NCBI GenBank assembly: GCA_016875645.1
Contig: VGPE01000002.1
Location: 1 to 35,521, forward strand
Origin: Chloroflexota bacterium
GTDB taxonomy: Bacteria; Chloroflexota; Limnocylindria; Limnocylindrales; CSP1-4
Direction of reading: 5' to 3'
DNA: 35,521 nucleotides
The translations under genes were made by a program, and so were the position numbers. Position 1 is the first letter of the stretch. Each line of letters opens with the position of its first letter. The notes under the pieces were generated by a model. That model saw only the letters and a list, made by a program, of their open reading frames with translations, searched no databases and was not told the DNA's origin. This document shows, one piece after another, positions 14,608 to 21,091 of the stretch.

Positions 14608-15807
14608 TCATCGGACCGCCCCGATCCCGCCCGGCGCGAACCCGCCCAGCTGTTCCGGCCGCAGCGGGTGCGCCCGCACCACGTCCTCGTTGATGTCGCT
14701 CCCCCACCCGGGCCGGTCCGGCACGACGAGCTCCCCATCGACGATCTCGAACGGGTGGGTCAGCAGGTCCATCTTCCAGGGCACGTCGTCCATGTCGATC
14801 TCGAGGATCTCCACGTTGGACAGCGCCGCACACAGCTGGGCGTTGATCATGGTGGTGAGCGGGCTCATCCAGTTGTGGGGCGAGACCATCACGTCGTACA
14901 GCTCGGCCATCTCGGCGATCTTGCGCGTCTCCGAGAACCCGTTGGACAGCGTCTCCAGCATCACCACGTCCGTGACGTGCGCCTGGAAGAACGGCCGGAA
15001 CTGGTCGCGGCGGAACAGCGACTCGCCGTGGCAGAAGCGGGTGGTGGTCTGCTCGCGCGCCGCCAGGAGTGCGCCCGGATCGAGGTTCTCCACCTCCAGC
15101 CAGTACAGGTTGAACGGCTCCATCGCCTTCGCGAGCGCCACGATGCCGCCCATCCGGTAGTTGAACTGCACATCCACGGCGATCCCGATGTCCGGCCCCA
15201 CCACGTCGCGGATGGTCCCGATCCAGGTCACCGCCTCGTCGAGCGTCCGCTTGTCGATCGCCCCGTCCAGGTAGTGCGCCAGCACCGCCGGCTTCCCGGG
15301 CCCGCCCTCCCAGAACAGGTTGGTCTTGAGGACCTTGTAGCCGGCCGCAACGACCTCCCTCGCGCCCTCCGCCCATTCCCGATACGTGTGCTGCGGCTCC
15401 ACGCCCAGGACCTCAGGCCAGACCGCGCGGTACGTGGCGAAGTGGCTCCAGTAGAGGGGGATCCGGTCGCGGAACCTCCCGCCGATCAACTCGTAGACCG
15501 GCACCCCCAGCGCCTTGCCCTTGATGTCCCACAGGGCCAGCTCGATCGCGGCGAGGACCTTGATCCGCTCCGGGGTGCCGGGCCTCGCGAGGTACCACAT
15601 CCGCTCCACGAACGGCTCGATCCGGAACGGGTCGTAGCCGATGCACTCCCGCCCGATGATGCGGATCGCCGTGGCCAGCGACGCGACCGCCGTGAAGTCG
15701 TAGATCTCGGACCAGCCGACGATCCCTTCATCGGTGGTCACCTTCAGGAACCCGAACTGGCGCAGCCCGCCGTCGCACACCAACGGCTCGATGGCGGTGA
15801 TCTTCAC
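14608..15807 (-). CDS. Mandelate racemase/muconate lactonizing enzyme family protein (paralog 2)
   Basis: A 399-residue enolase-superfamily enzyme, tandem paralog of the gene that follows it after 241 bp. Mg2+ ligands are D212 (AVDVQFNY), E238 (WLEVEN) and E262 (CHGESL); the base positions are K161-T-N163 and H311 (SPHNWMSP). Both copies share RDRxPLYWSHFATYRA-like and EPFNLYWLE segments. Differences cluster in the capping domain and the loops near 135-190, as expected if the two act on related but distinct acid sugars or on successive steps. The start is GTG 15807 with a purine-rich GGAGGGG upstream, and TAGACT further upstream is a possible -10. There is no transporter or regulator alongside. 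Confidence 0.93.
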   Translation of the reverse strand: MKITAIEPLVCDGGLRQFGFLKVTTDEGIVGWSEIYDFTAVASLATAIRIIGRECIGYDPFRIEPFVERMWYLARPGTPERIKVLAAIELALWDIKGKALGVPVYELIGGRFRDRIPLYWSHFATYRAVWPEVLGVEPQHTYREWAEGAREVVAAGYKVLKTNLFWEGGPGKPAVLAHYLDGAIDKRTLDEAVTWIGTIRDVVGPDIGIAVDVQFNYRMGGIVALAKAMEPFNLYWLEVENLDPGALLAAREQTTTRFCHGESLFRRDQFRPFFQAHVTDVVMLETLSNGFSETRKIAEMAELYDVMVSPHNWMSPLTTMINAQLCAALSNVEILEIDMDDVPWKMDLLTHPFEIVDGELVVPDRPGWGSDINEDVVRAHPLRPEQLGGFAPGGIGAVR

Positions 15808-15867
15808 CCGGCAGTCCCCTCCCTCGAATGACGCGAGTCTAGCGAGCCGACGTGGGCGGGGCGAACC

Positions 15868-15885
15868 CCGGACCCCCCGGTCCGG
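15868..15885 (-). terminator. Hairpin downstream of the ThDP-enzyme gene
   Basis: CCGGACC and GGTCCGG form a perfect 7-bp stem with a CCCC/GGGG loop, 86 nt past the stop at 15971. There is no T-tract. It would close the long minus-strand gene string; function is inferred from position. Confidence 0.3.
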
Positions 15886-15970
15886 CGCTGCTCGCCGGCA
15901 GCCGTTTCCGCTGGCGAACCTGTCTCCCGCAGGCCCTCACCGCGGCGGGCCGCCGCTGCCGCGGCGCGGG

Positions 15971-17911
15971 TCAGGCCTCGGCGTCGAGCACCTGGTCGAT
16001 GGCCAGCCAGCGCCGGTCGAGCGCAAGATGGAGCACGGTCGGGCCCGGATGCGCGAGTGCGTCGCGCAATGCCGGTTCGAACGACGCGTCGTCCGCGATT
16101 GTCACGCCCTGCGCTCCGCAGGCCCGTGCCACCGCCGCGAAGTCGATCGGGCCAAGGTCGGTCGCGAGGGGCCGGCCGTTGCCGCGCTTCTCCTGGTGTG
16201 CGCGGATCGTGCCGTAGCGCTGGTTGTCGAACACCAGTGCGACGACCCGGGCACGTTCGCGGACCGCCGTCTCAAGCTCGGCCATCAGCATCGCGAACCC
16301 GCCGTCGCCGGCGAGCGCGATCGCGTGGCGGTTCGGACGCGTGACACCGGCCGCGATCGCGGCCGGCAGGGCATAGCCCATCGCGCCCGACGTCGGACCG
16401 AGGAACGTTCCGGGCCGGCTGAATCGCAGTCCGCGCGCCGCCCAGTGTCCGAAGTTGCCCGCGTCGGTCGTGACCACCGTGTCGGCGCTCAGCACCGACG
16501 AGAGCGTTGCCACGATCCGGCCAGGGTGGACGCCAGGGCCGTCCCACGGCTCACCGCCCACGACGGACGCGGCCTCGTACGCCGCCCGGTCCTCGCGGTT
16601 GAGGACCTCGCGTGCCTGGATCACTGCGGCCTCGAGGGCGCCGGCCCGCAGCCGCTCGACGGCACTCCGCAGGAAGCTGCGCGTGTCCGCGGTGACCGAG
16701 AGGCGCGGCGCCGGCAGGCCGGGGGCATTCGTGCGTGGTTCGAGGTCCACGTGGGCCCAGGCCTGGCCTCTCGCGGGGATGCTGTAGTCGTAGGACGTCG
16801 GCTCGTTGAGGCGGCTGCCGAGCACGAGCAGGAAGTCCGCGGCGCGCAGCCGCTCACGCACAGTCGCCGGCGATGCGTAGCCGGCCATGCCCAGGTAGAG
16901 CGGGTGCTCGTTGGGGAAGACGTCCGGGCGCCGCCAGGACGCGACCACCGGCACCTCGAGCATCTCGGCGAGCTGGACAAGGTCCGCGGTCGCGCGGGCG
17001 CGCAGGACACCGGCCCCAGCCAGGATCAACGGCCGCCGTGCGGCAGCAAGGTGGTGGAGGACGCGCCGCACCGCGGACGTGTCGAGGTCCGGCGAACGCG
17101 GCCGGAACGGCGGCGGCTCGATCGACTGGGGGAAGGTGTCGTCGAAGAGGTCCTCGGGGACCGACAGGTACACCGGACCCGGGCGGCCGGCTCGCAGGTG
17201 GCGGCTCAGTTCATCGAGAGCAGCGGGCACGGCGTTCCGGTCGGACAGCTCGGTCGCCCACTTGGCGAGGCGTCCGAACGAGGCCACCTGGTCCACCTCC
17301 TGGAACGCCTCGCGACCGCGATGGCGGCGAGCGACCTGGCCCGCGATCACGATCATCGGCGTGGAGTTCTGGCGCGCGGTGTGGACGGCGATCGCAAGGT
17401 TTGCGGCCCCGACGGCTCGCGTCCCGATCGCAAGGGCAGGGCGACCGGTCAACTGCCCGTATGCCTCCGCCATGAACCCGGCGCCGCCCTCGTGGCGTGT
17501 CGTGATCACGCGGACCCCCTCGTCCGCAAGCGCCTCGAGCAGGCCCAGGAAGCTCTCGCCGGGAACGGTGAAGGCCATCCGCACGCCGAACCCGCGCAAT
17601 GCGCGGGCGATCAGCGTCGCAACCGACATCGGCACGGCCGGTTCGGCAGGGGCAGCGGGCTCCGCAGGGGTGGCGGCCTCGGCGGCCAGCTCGGCGACGG
17701 CGACAGGCTCGGCTTCGAGCGTCACCGGCTCGGCGACGGCGACAGGCTCGGCGACGGCGACAGGCTCGGCTTCGAGCGTCACCGGCTCGGCGACCAGTGC
17801 CGTTTCGCCGACCGGCTCATGCCCGATCGTCATGTCGGTCTCGGCTTCGAGCTCCTCGATGAGTCCGGACCCGGAGGCCTGGGGCTTGGTCAGGGTCCCG
17901 TCGTCAACCAT
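15971..17911 (-). CDS. Thiamine-diphosphate-dependent enzyme (acetolactate synthase-like) with repeat-rich N-terminal extension
   Basis: A 646-residue ThDP enzyme with the Pyr, central and PP domains of the acetolactate synthase/benzoylformate decarboxylase family. The catalytic Glu is E141 in TTRHEGGAGFMAEAYG, and the ThDP/Mg motif runs from GDG (535-537) to N563 (VFDNQRYG). The family-like protein begins at M95 (MSVATLIARALRGFGV). Before it lies an acidic, low-complexity extension built from EPVAVA/EPVTLEA repeats encoded by tandem DNA repeats. The ATG at 17911 has CGGAG 7 nt upstream, while the internal ATG at 17629 has none, so the extension is probably translated. It is last in a minus-strand string, 12 bp after a small membrane peptide gene. 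The substrate is unknown; no regulatory subunit gene follows, so valine/isoleucine synthesis is not implied. Confidence 0.88.
   Translation of the reverse strand: MVDDGTLTKPQASGSGLIEELEAETDMTIGHEPVGETALVAEPVTLEAEPVAVAEPVAVAEPVTLEAEPVAVAELAAEAATPAEPAAPAEPAVPMSVATLIARALRGFGVRMAFTVPGESFLGLLEALADEGVRVITTRHEGGAGFMAEAYGQLTGRPALAIGTRAVGAANLAIAVHTARQNSTPMIVIAGQVARRHRGREAFQEVDQVASFGRLAKWATELSDRNAVPAALDELSRHLRAGRPGPVYLSVPEDLFDDTFPQSIEPPPFRPRSPDLDTSAVRRVLHHLAAARRPLILAGAGVLRARATADLVQLAEMLEVPVVASWRRPDVFPNEHPLYLGMAGYASPATVRERLRAADFLLVLGSRLNEPTSYDYSIPARGQAWAHVDLEPRTNAPGLPAPRLSVTADTRSFLRSAVERLRAGALEAAVIQAREVLNREDRAAYEAASVVGGEPWDGPGVHPGRIVATLSSVLSADTVVTTDAGNFGHWAARGLRFSRPGTFLGPTSGAMGYALPAAIAAGVTRPNRHAIALAGDGGFAMLMAELETAVRERARVVALVFDNQRYGTIRAHQEKRGNGRPLATDLGPIDFAAVARACGAQGVTIADDASFEPALRDALAHPGPTVLHLALDRRWLAIDQVLDAEA
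17694..17789 (-). repeat. In-frame tandem repeats in the ThDP-enzyme N-terminus
   Basis: Perfect copies of an 18-bp unit A (17694-17711, 17733-17750, 17751-17768) and a 21-bp unit B (17712-17732, 17769-17789) are arranged A-B-A-A-B on the plus strand. All are multiples of three and translate to EPVAVA and EPVTLEA blocks. The identity between copies points to recent expansion. Confidence 0.9.
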
Positions 17912-17923
17912 GCTCGACTCCGA

Positions 17924-18022
17924 TCACAACGGCATGGTGATGCTCGACAGGACGAGTCCGACGGCGAGGATCACCGCTACAACGATGAAGACAGCGCGCG
18001 CGAGGCGCGCCCCGGGAAGCAT
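17924..18022 (-). CDS. Small single-span membrane peptide (32 aa)
   Basis: A short reading frame starting ATG at 18022, with one base between it and the yajQ stop codon, and ending TGA at 17924, 12 nt before the next gene's start. The peptide opens MLPGARLARA, then has one hydrophobic span of about 20 residues (VFIVVAVILAVGLVLSS) and ends ITMPL; a basic N-terminus before the span suggests the C-terminus faces out. Spacing suggests translation by coupling from yajQ. The A/V/L-rich span is not explained by overlap with another gene. It may be a real small protein or chance; conservation would decide. Confidence 0.5.
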   Translation of the reverse strand: MLPGARLARAVFIVVAVILAVGLVLSSITMPL

Positions 18023-18023
18023 C

Positions 18024-18515
18024 CTAGCGGTAATTCTGGAACTGGAGGGGAACCGTCTCGTCCAGTTCGCGCAGCCGCGTGATCACGCGCTGCAGGTCGT
18101 CCTTGGATTTTCCCGAGACCCGCACGGCATCACCCTGGATCTGCGGCTTCACCTTTGGAAACTCGTCGCGAATCAACCTGGAGATCTTCTTCGCCAGGTC
18201 CTCGGCGAGCCCGCGCCGGAGCGTGATGACCTGGCGGACCTTGTTCCCACCCGCTGGCTCGATCCTGCCCCAGTCGAAGATCTTGAGCGAGAGGTTGCGT
18301 TTGATCGCCTTCGACTCGATGAGGTCGCGGATGGCCTTCGCGCGGAACTCGTCGTCGGTGACGAGCGTGATGTCCTCTTTGCCCTGGGTCAAGTCCACCG
18401 TCGCGCCCTTGAAGTCGAACCGCTGCTGGACCTCGCGACGCACCTGGTCGAGGGCGTTGCGCAGTTCCTGCTCGTCGAACTCGCTCACGACGTCGAACGA
18501 GACGTCTCCCGCCAT
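18024..18515 (-). CDS. yajQ: YajQ family nucleotide-binding protein
   Basis: A 163-residue YajQ/UPF0234 protein, the family whose Xanthomonas and Pseudomonas members bind cyclic di-GMP and act as effectors. It is recognised along its whole length: SFDVVSEFDEQELRNALDQ at the N-terminus (shown in part), QRFDFKGA (~31-38), the DDEFRAKAIRDL and KRNLSLKIFDWG segments (~57-80), RQVITLRRG, and the C-terminal KPQIQGDAVRVSGKSKDDLQ with VPLQFQNYR at the end. The ATG at 18515 has AAGGAG 8 nt upstream. It lies 22 bp after the NTF2-like gene and is followed after one base by the small peptide frame. Confidence 0.95.
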   Translation of the reverse strand: MAGDVSFDVVSEFDEQELRNALDQVRREVQQRFDFKGATVDLTQGKEDITLVTDDEFRAKAIRDLIESKAIKRNLSLKIFDWGRIEPAGGNKVRQVITLRRGLAEDLAKKISRLIRDEFPKVKPQIQGDAVRVSGKSKDDLQRVITRLRELDETVPLQFQNYR

Positions 18516-18537
18516 TGGGCGGCTCCTTCCCTTCCTG

Positions 18538-18924
18538 TCAACCCTCGCCGCGCCGATGCCACCACTGCCGGTATCGCGCGCAGCGACCGTCCTGCATCTC
18601 GAACGTGCTGAACCCGGCCGAGCGGACGCGCTGGCGGCTGCCGCGGTCCACCGCGCTGGCATGCCACGCGGACAGGATGGTCGCCCCGCTCACCCAGTGC
18701 CGCTGGATCTCGAATTCGGACTGCGCCTCGCGGGCCGCTCTCTCGAGCAGGAGGGCGCGCAACCCATTGTGCCCGACCACCGGCGCGGAAAACGGATCGG
18801 CATGGTACTCCGCATCCTCGCTGAAGAGCGCGACCCAGTCGTCACCGTCGAACGTGGTCAGGGCGGCGGCGTAGCGGGCCAGGAAGTCTGCGGCTTCCGC
18901 GTAGCCGATCTGCGCCGGGGTCAT
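18538..18924 (-). CDS. NTF2-like (SnoaL-type) protein
   Basis: A 128-residue cone-shaped alpha+beta barrel protein of the NTF2/SnoaL superfamily. The N-terminal helices contain AADFLARYAAALTTFDGDDWVALF, read here in part, then the typical EDAEYHADPFSAPVVGHNGL turn (~36-55), a helix with ERAAREAQ and strands ending in RCARYRQWWHR. Members are enzymes (isomerases, dehydratases) or ligand carriers; no catalytic set can be named here. Its ATG overlaps the murC stop in ATGA, so translation is coupled to murC. The link with peptidoglycan synthesis is positional only. Confidence 0.8.
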   Translation of the reverse strand: MTPAQIGYAEAADFLARYAAALTTFDGDDWVALFSEDAEYHADPFSAPVVGHNGLRALLLERAAREAQSEFEIQRHWVSGATILSAWHASAVDRGSRQRVRSAGFSTFEMQDGRCARYRQWWHRRGEG

Positions 18925-20513
18925 GGGCGCAATCCGGCACCCGTCAGCCGCTCCAGGAGCAGGCGTCCGATGCGGTAGCTGCGGCCGCCGCCCATGACGA
19001 GGACGGCGTCGCCCGATCGAACCATGCCGGCCAGCCAGGCCGCGGTCTCCTCGACGGTCCCGGGTGCGGCGACTTCGAGCGCCGGAGCACGGCCCGCGAC
19101 AGCTTCGGCCAGGGCCTGCGCAGACGCGACCGAGGGATCCGGGTCGCGCCCGGCCCAGATCTCCGCGATCGCGACCGCGTCCGCCGTGGCGAGCGCGTCC
19201 GCGAACGCATCAAGCAGCGCCGCGGTCCGGTGGTAGGTCAGCGGCTCGTACACGGCCCACACGCGCCGACCCGGCTCGCGCTGGCGGATGGCGGAAAGTG
19301 TCGCGCGGATTGCCGTGGGGTGGTGCCCGTAGTCGTCGTAGACGACGACGCCGGCCGCCTCGCCCAGGCGCTCCAGGCGGCGACCGACGCCCACGAACGA
19401 GGCAAGGCCTGCGGCAATCGCCCGCGGCGAAACCCCGAGGGCATGGGCAACCGCCGCCACGCCGGTGGCGTTCGCCGCGTTATGGCGGCCGGCCGTGGAG
19501 AGGCGTACGGGAACCGCGCCGGCCAGCTCGTCGAGGCCGTGCAGCTCGACGAGGGTGCCATCCGGGCGCTCCTCGCGGATGCGCCCGACCACTGCGCGCG
19601 TGGACCCGAGGCCGGTCGCGAACCCGGAGGCAATGCCCCGCACGTAGCCACCCGGCCGGCCCGGCGGGCCCTCCAGCAAGGCGAACGCCACCAGCCGGCC
19701 ACGCCAGTCCGTCAGCCTATCCAGGAGTTCCACTACACCTCGGTCGCCCACGTTGGCGACGAGCGTCGGTGGCTCATCGTCGGTGCCGGCCTGGCCGGCT
19801 GCCGCCGCCCGGAGCCAGCGCTCCACGGCGTCGATGACCGCGGCACGGTCCGCGAAGACGTCCGGGTGGTCCCAGTCGAGATTGTTCACGAGGGCGACTG
19901 ACGGCACGTACGGGTCGAAATTGCCCGCGTATTCGTCGGCCTCCACCACGAAGGCGTCACCGCGACCGGTGCGGGCCGTGGCGGGCAGCCCGCCGGTCAC
20001 CACAGCCGGAAGCAGCGCGCCGACGAAGGCGGACGGGTCAAGGCCGGCGTCGACCAGCAGGTGCACCAGCCAGCCCGCGCATGTGCTCTTGCCGTGCGTG
20101 CCCGCGATGGCAATGAGCCGCCGGTGACTGCCCGCATCCGCAACCACCTGCTGCCACGGTTCGACCGGGACCCCGAGCGAGCGCGCTGCCGCCAACTCCG
20201 GGTGGCCGGGATCCACCGCGGTCAGCGCCTTGGTCACGGCCAGCCGGTCCGGGCGCCGGCCGCCCGTCACGTGCACTGGACTGTGCTCCCATTCGAGACG
20301 AATCCCGATCGCGTCCAGGGCGGACGTGTAGGGCGAAGGCCCGCCCGGATCACAGCCGGTGACCACGGCGCCCGCCCCAGCGGCCAGCAGCGCGGCCGCG
20401 CTTGCGCCGGCACCCGCAACTCCAACCACGTGGATCCGCTCGTCCGCGTGGATGCGGCGGGCCGTCCGGGCCGGCGCGAGTCCGGCACCCACCGCGGCTG
20501 CCGTGCGCGTCAC
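18921..20513 (-). CDS. murC: UDP-N-acetylmuramate--L-alanine ligase family (MurC-like)
   Basis: A 530-residue Mur ligase. It has the N-terminal Rossmann segment HVVGVAGAGASAAALLAAG (~28-46), the ATP P-loop GTHGKST (138-144), EADEY (191-195) and NNLDWDH (210-216) in the central domain, GRHNAANATG (342-351), and the C-terminal domain signature YDDYGHHPTAIRATL (392-406). MurC adds L-alanine to UDP-N-acetylmuramate in the cytoplasm. The EADEY and NNLDWDHPD forms also resemble Mpl, the recycling ligase that attaches whole peptides, so the acceptor is not certain. It is long for MurC (~450-490). The start is GTG at 20513, overlapping the pncC stop in GTGA, and its own stop overlaps the next start in ATGA. 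It is not in a division (dcw) cluster. Confidence 0.85.
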   Translation of the reverse strand: MTRTAAAVGAGLAPARTARRIHADERIHVVGVAGAGASAAALLAAGAGAVVTGCDPGGPSPYTSALDAIGIRLEWEHSPVHVTGGRRPDRLAVTKALTAVDPGHPELAAARSLGVPVEPWQQVVADAGSHRRLIAIAGTHGKSTCAGWLVHLLVDAGLDPSAFVGALLPAVVTGGLPATARTGRGDAFVVEADEYAGNFDPYVPSVALVNNLDWDHPDVFADRAAVIDAVERWLRAAAAGQAGTDDEPPTLVANVGDRGVVELLDRLTDWRGRLVAFALLEGPPGRPGGYVRGIASGFATGLGSTRAVVGRIREERPDGTLVELHGLDELAGAVPVRLSTAGRHNAANATGVAAVAHALGVSPRAIAAGLASFVGVGRRLERLGEAAGVVVYDDYGHHPTAIRATLSAIRQREPGRRVWAVYEPLTYHRTAALLDAFADALATADAVAIAEIWAGRDPDPSVASAQALAEAVAGRAPALEVAAPGTVEETAAWLAGMVRSGDAVLVMGGGRSYRIGRLLLERLTGAGLRP

Positions 20514-21031
20514 GCGTCTCCCACCCGTTGAACCGCCTCGAGCAGCAACTCCAGGGCTGCGCGGGCGCTGGCGAGTTTGTTGGCCCGGCGATCGCCACTC
20601 CAGACCTGGCGGCGGACTTCCATGCCAGTCGGCCCGGCGACGGCGACGTAGGTGAGGCCGACGGGCTTCGACGGGGTTCCGCCGTCGGGTCCGGCCACGC
20701 CGGTCACGGCGACCGCGAAATCGCTCCCGATCGCGGCGCGCACGCCTTCCGCCATCGCCCGCGCCACCTGGGCGCTGACGGCCCCGTGGGAGTGCACCAG
20801 GGCGGCGGGGACGTGCAGCGCACTGCCCTTCACATCATCGGCATAGGCCACCACGCCGCCCCGGAAGTGTCCGCTGGCACCGGGCACCTCGGTGATCACG
20901 TGGGCCACCAACCCCCCGGTGCAGGACTCGGCCGTGGCCAGCGTGAGGCCGCGGGCTCGGAATCGCCCCTGGACCGTGGTCGCGAGCCGGACGAGAGTGT
21001 CGAGATCGGGCGCGGGCCCGGGGTCAATCAC
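20510..21031 (-). CDS. pncC: Nicotinamide-nucleotide amidase (CinA C-terminal domain)
   Basis: A 173-residue stand-alone CinA_C domain, which deamidates nicotinamide mononucleotide to nicotinate mononucleotide for NAD recycling. The family's serine lies in ATAESCTGGL (32-41); other conserved stretches are GHFRGGVVAYADDVK (~54-68) and AVAVTGVAGPDGGTPSKPVGL (quoted here in part, ~106-125). Full-length CinA has an additional N-terminal molybdopterin-binding-like domain that is absent here. GTG at 21031 with AGGAGG 5 nt upstream is the clear start. It overlaps murC by 4 nt. In many Terrabacteria cinA follows rodZ/pgsA and precedes recA; here it keeps the first part of that order. Confidence 0.95.
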   Translation of the reverse strand: MIDPGPAPDLDTLVRLATTVQGRFRARGLTLATAESCTGGLVAHVITEVPGASGHFRGGVVAYADDVKGSALHVPAALVHSHGAVSAQVARAMAEGVRAAIGSDFAVAVTGVAGPDGGTPSKPVGLTYVAVAGPTGMEVRRQVWSGDRRANKLASARAALELLLEAVQRVGDA

Positions 21032-21091
21032 GCTCGCCTCCTACGCCGCCGGGTTCGGCGGGCTCCACCGGCGCGCAACGCGCCAGGCCCT

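Noticed and set aside
17694..17789. CRISPR-like array
   Set aside because: Units are 18 and 21 bp, contiguous without spacers, in frame and inside a coding region.
15734..18082. 782-codon plus-strand frame opposite the ThDP enzyme
   Set aside because: Includes the repeat region translated as LGDGDRLG repeats, but the minus strand encodes a complete enzyme; the repeats merely lack stops on both strands.
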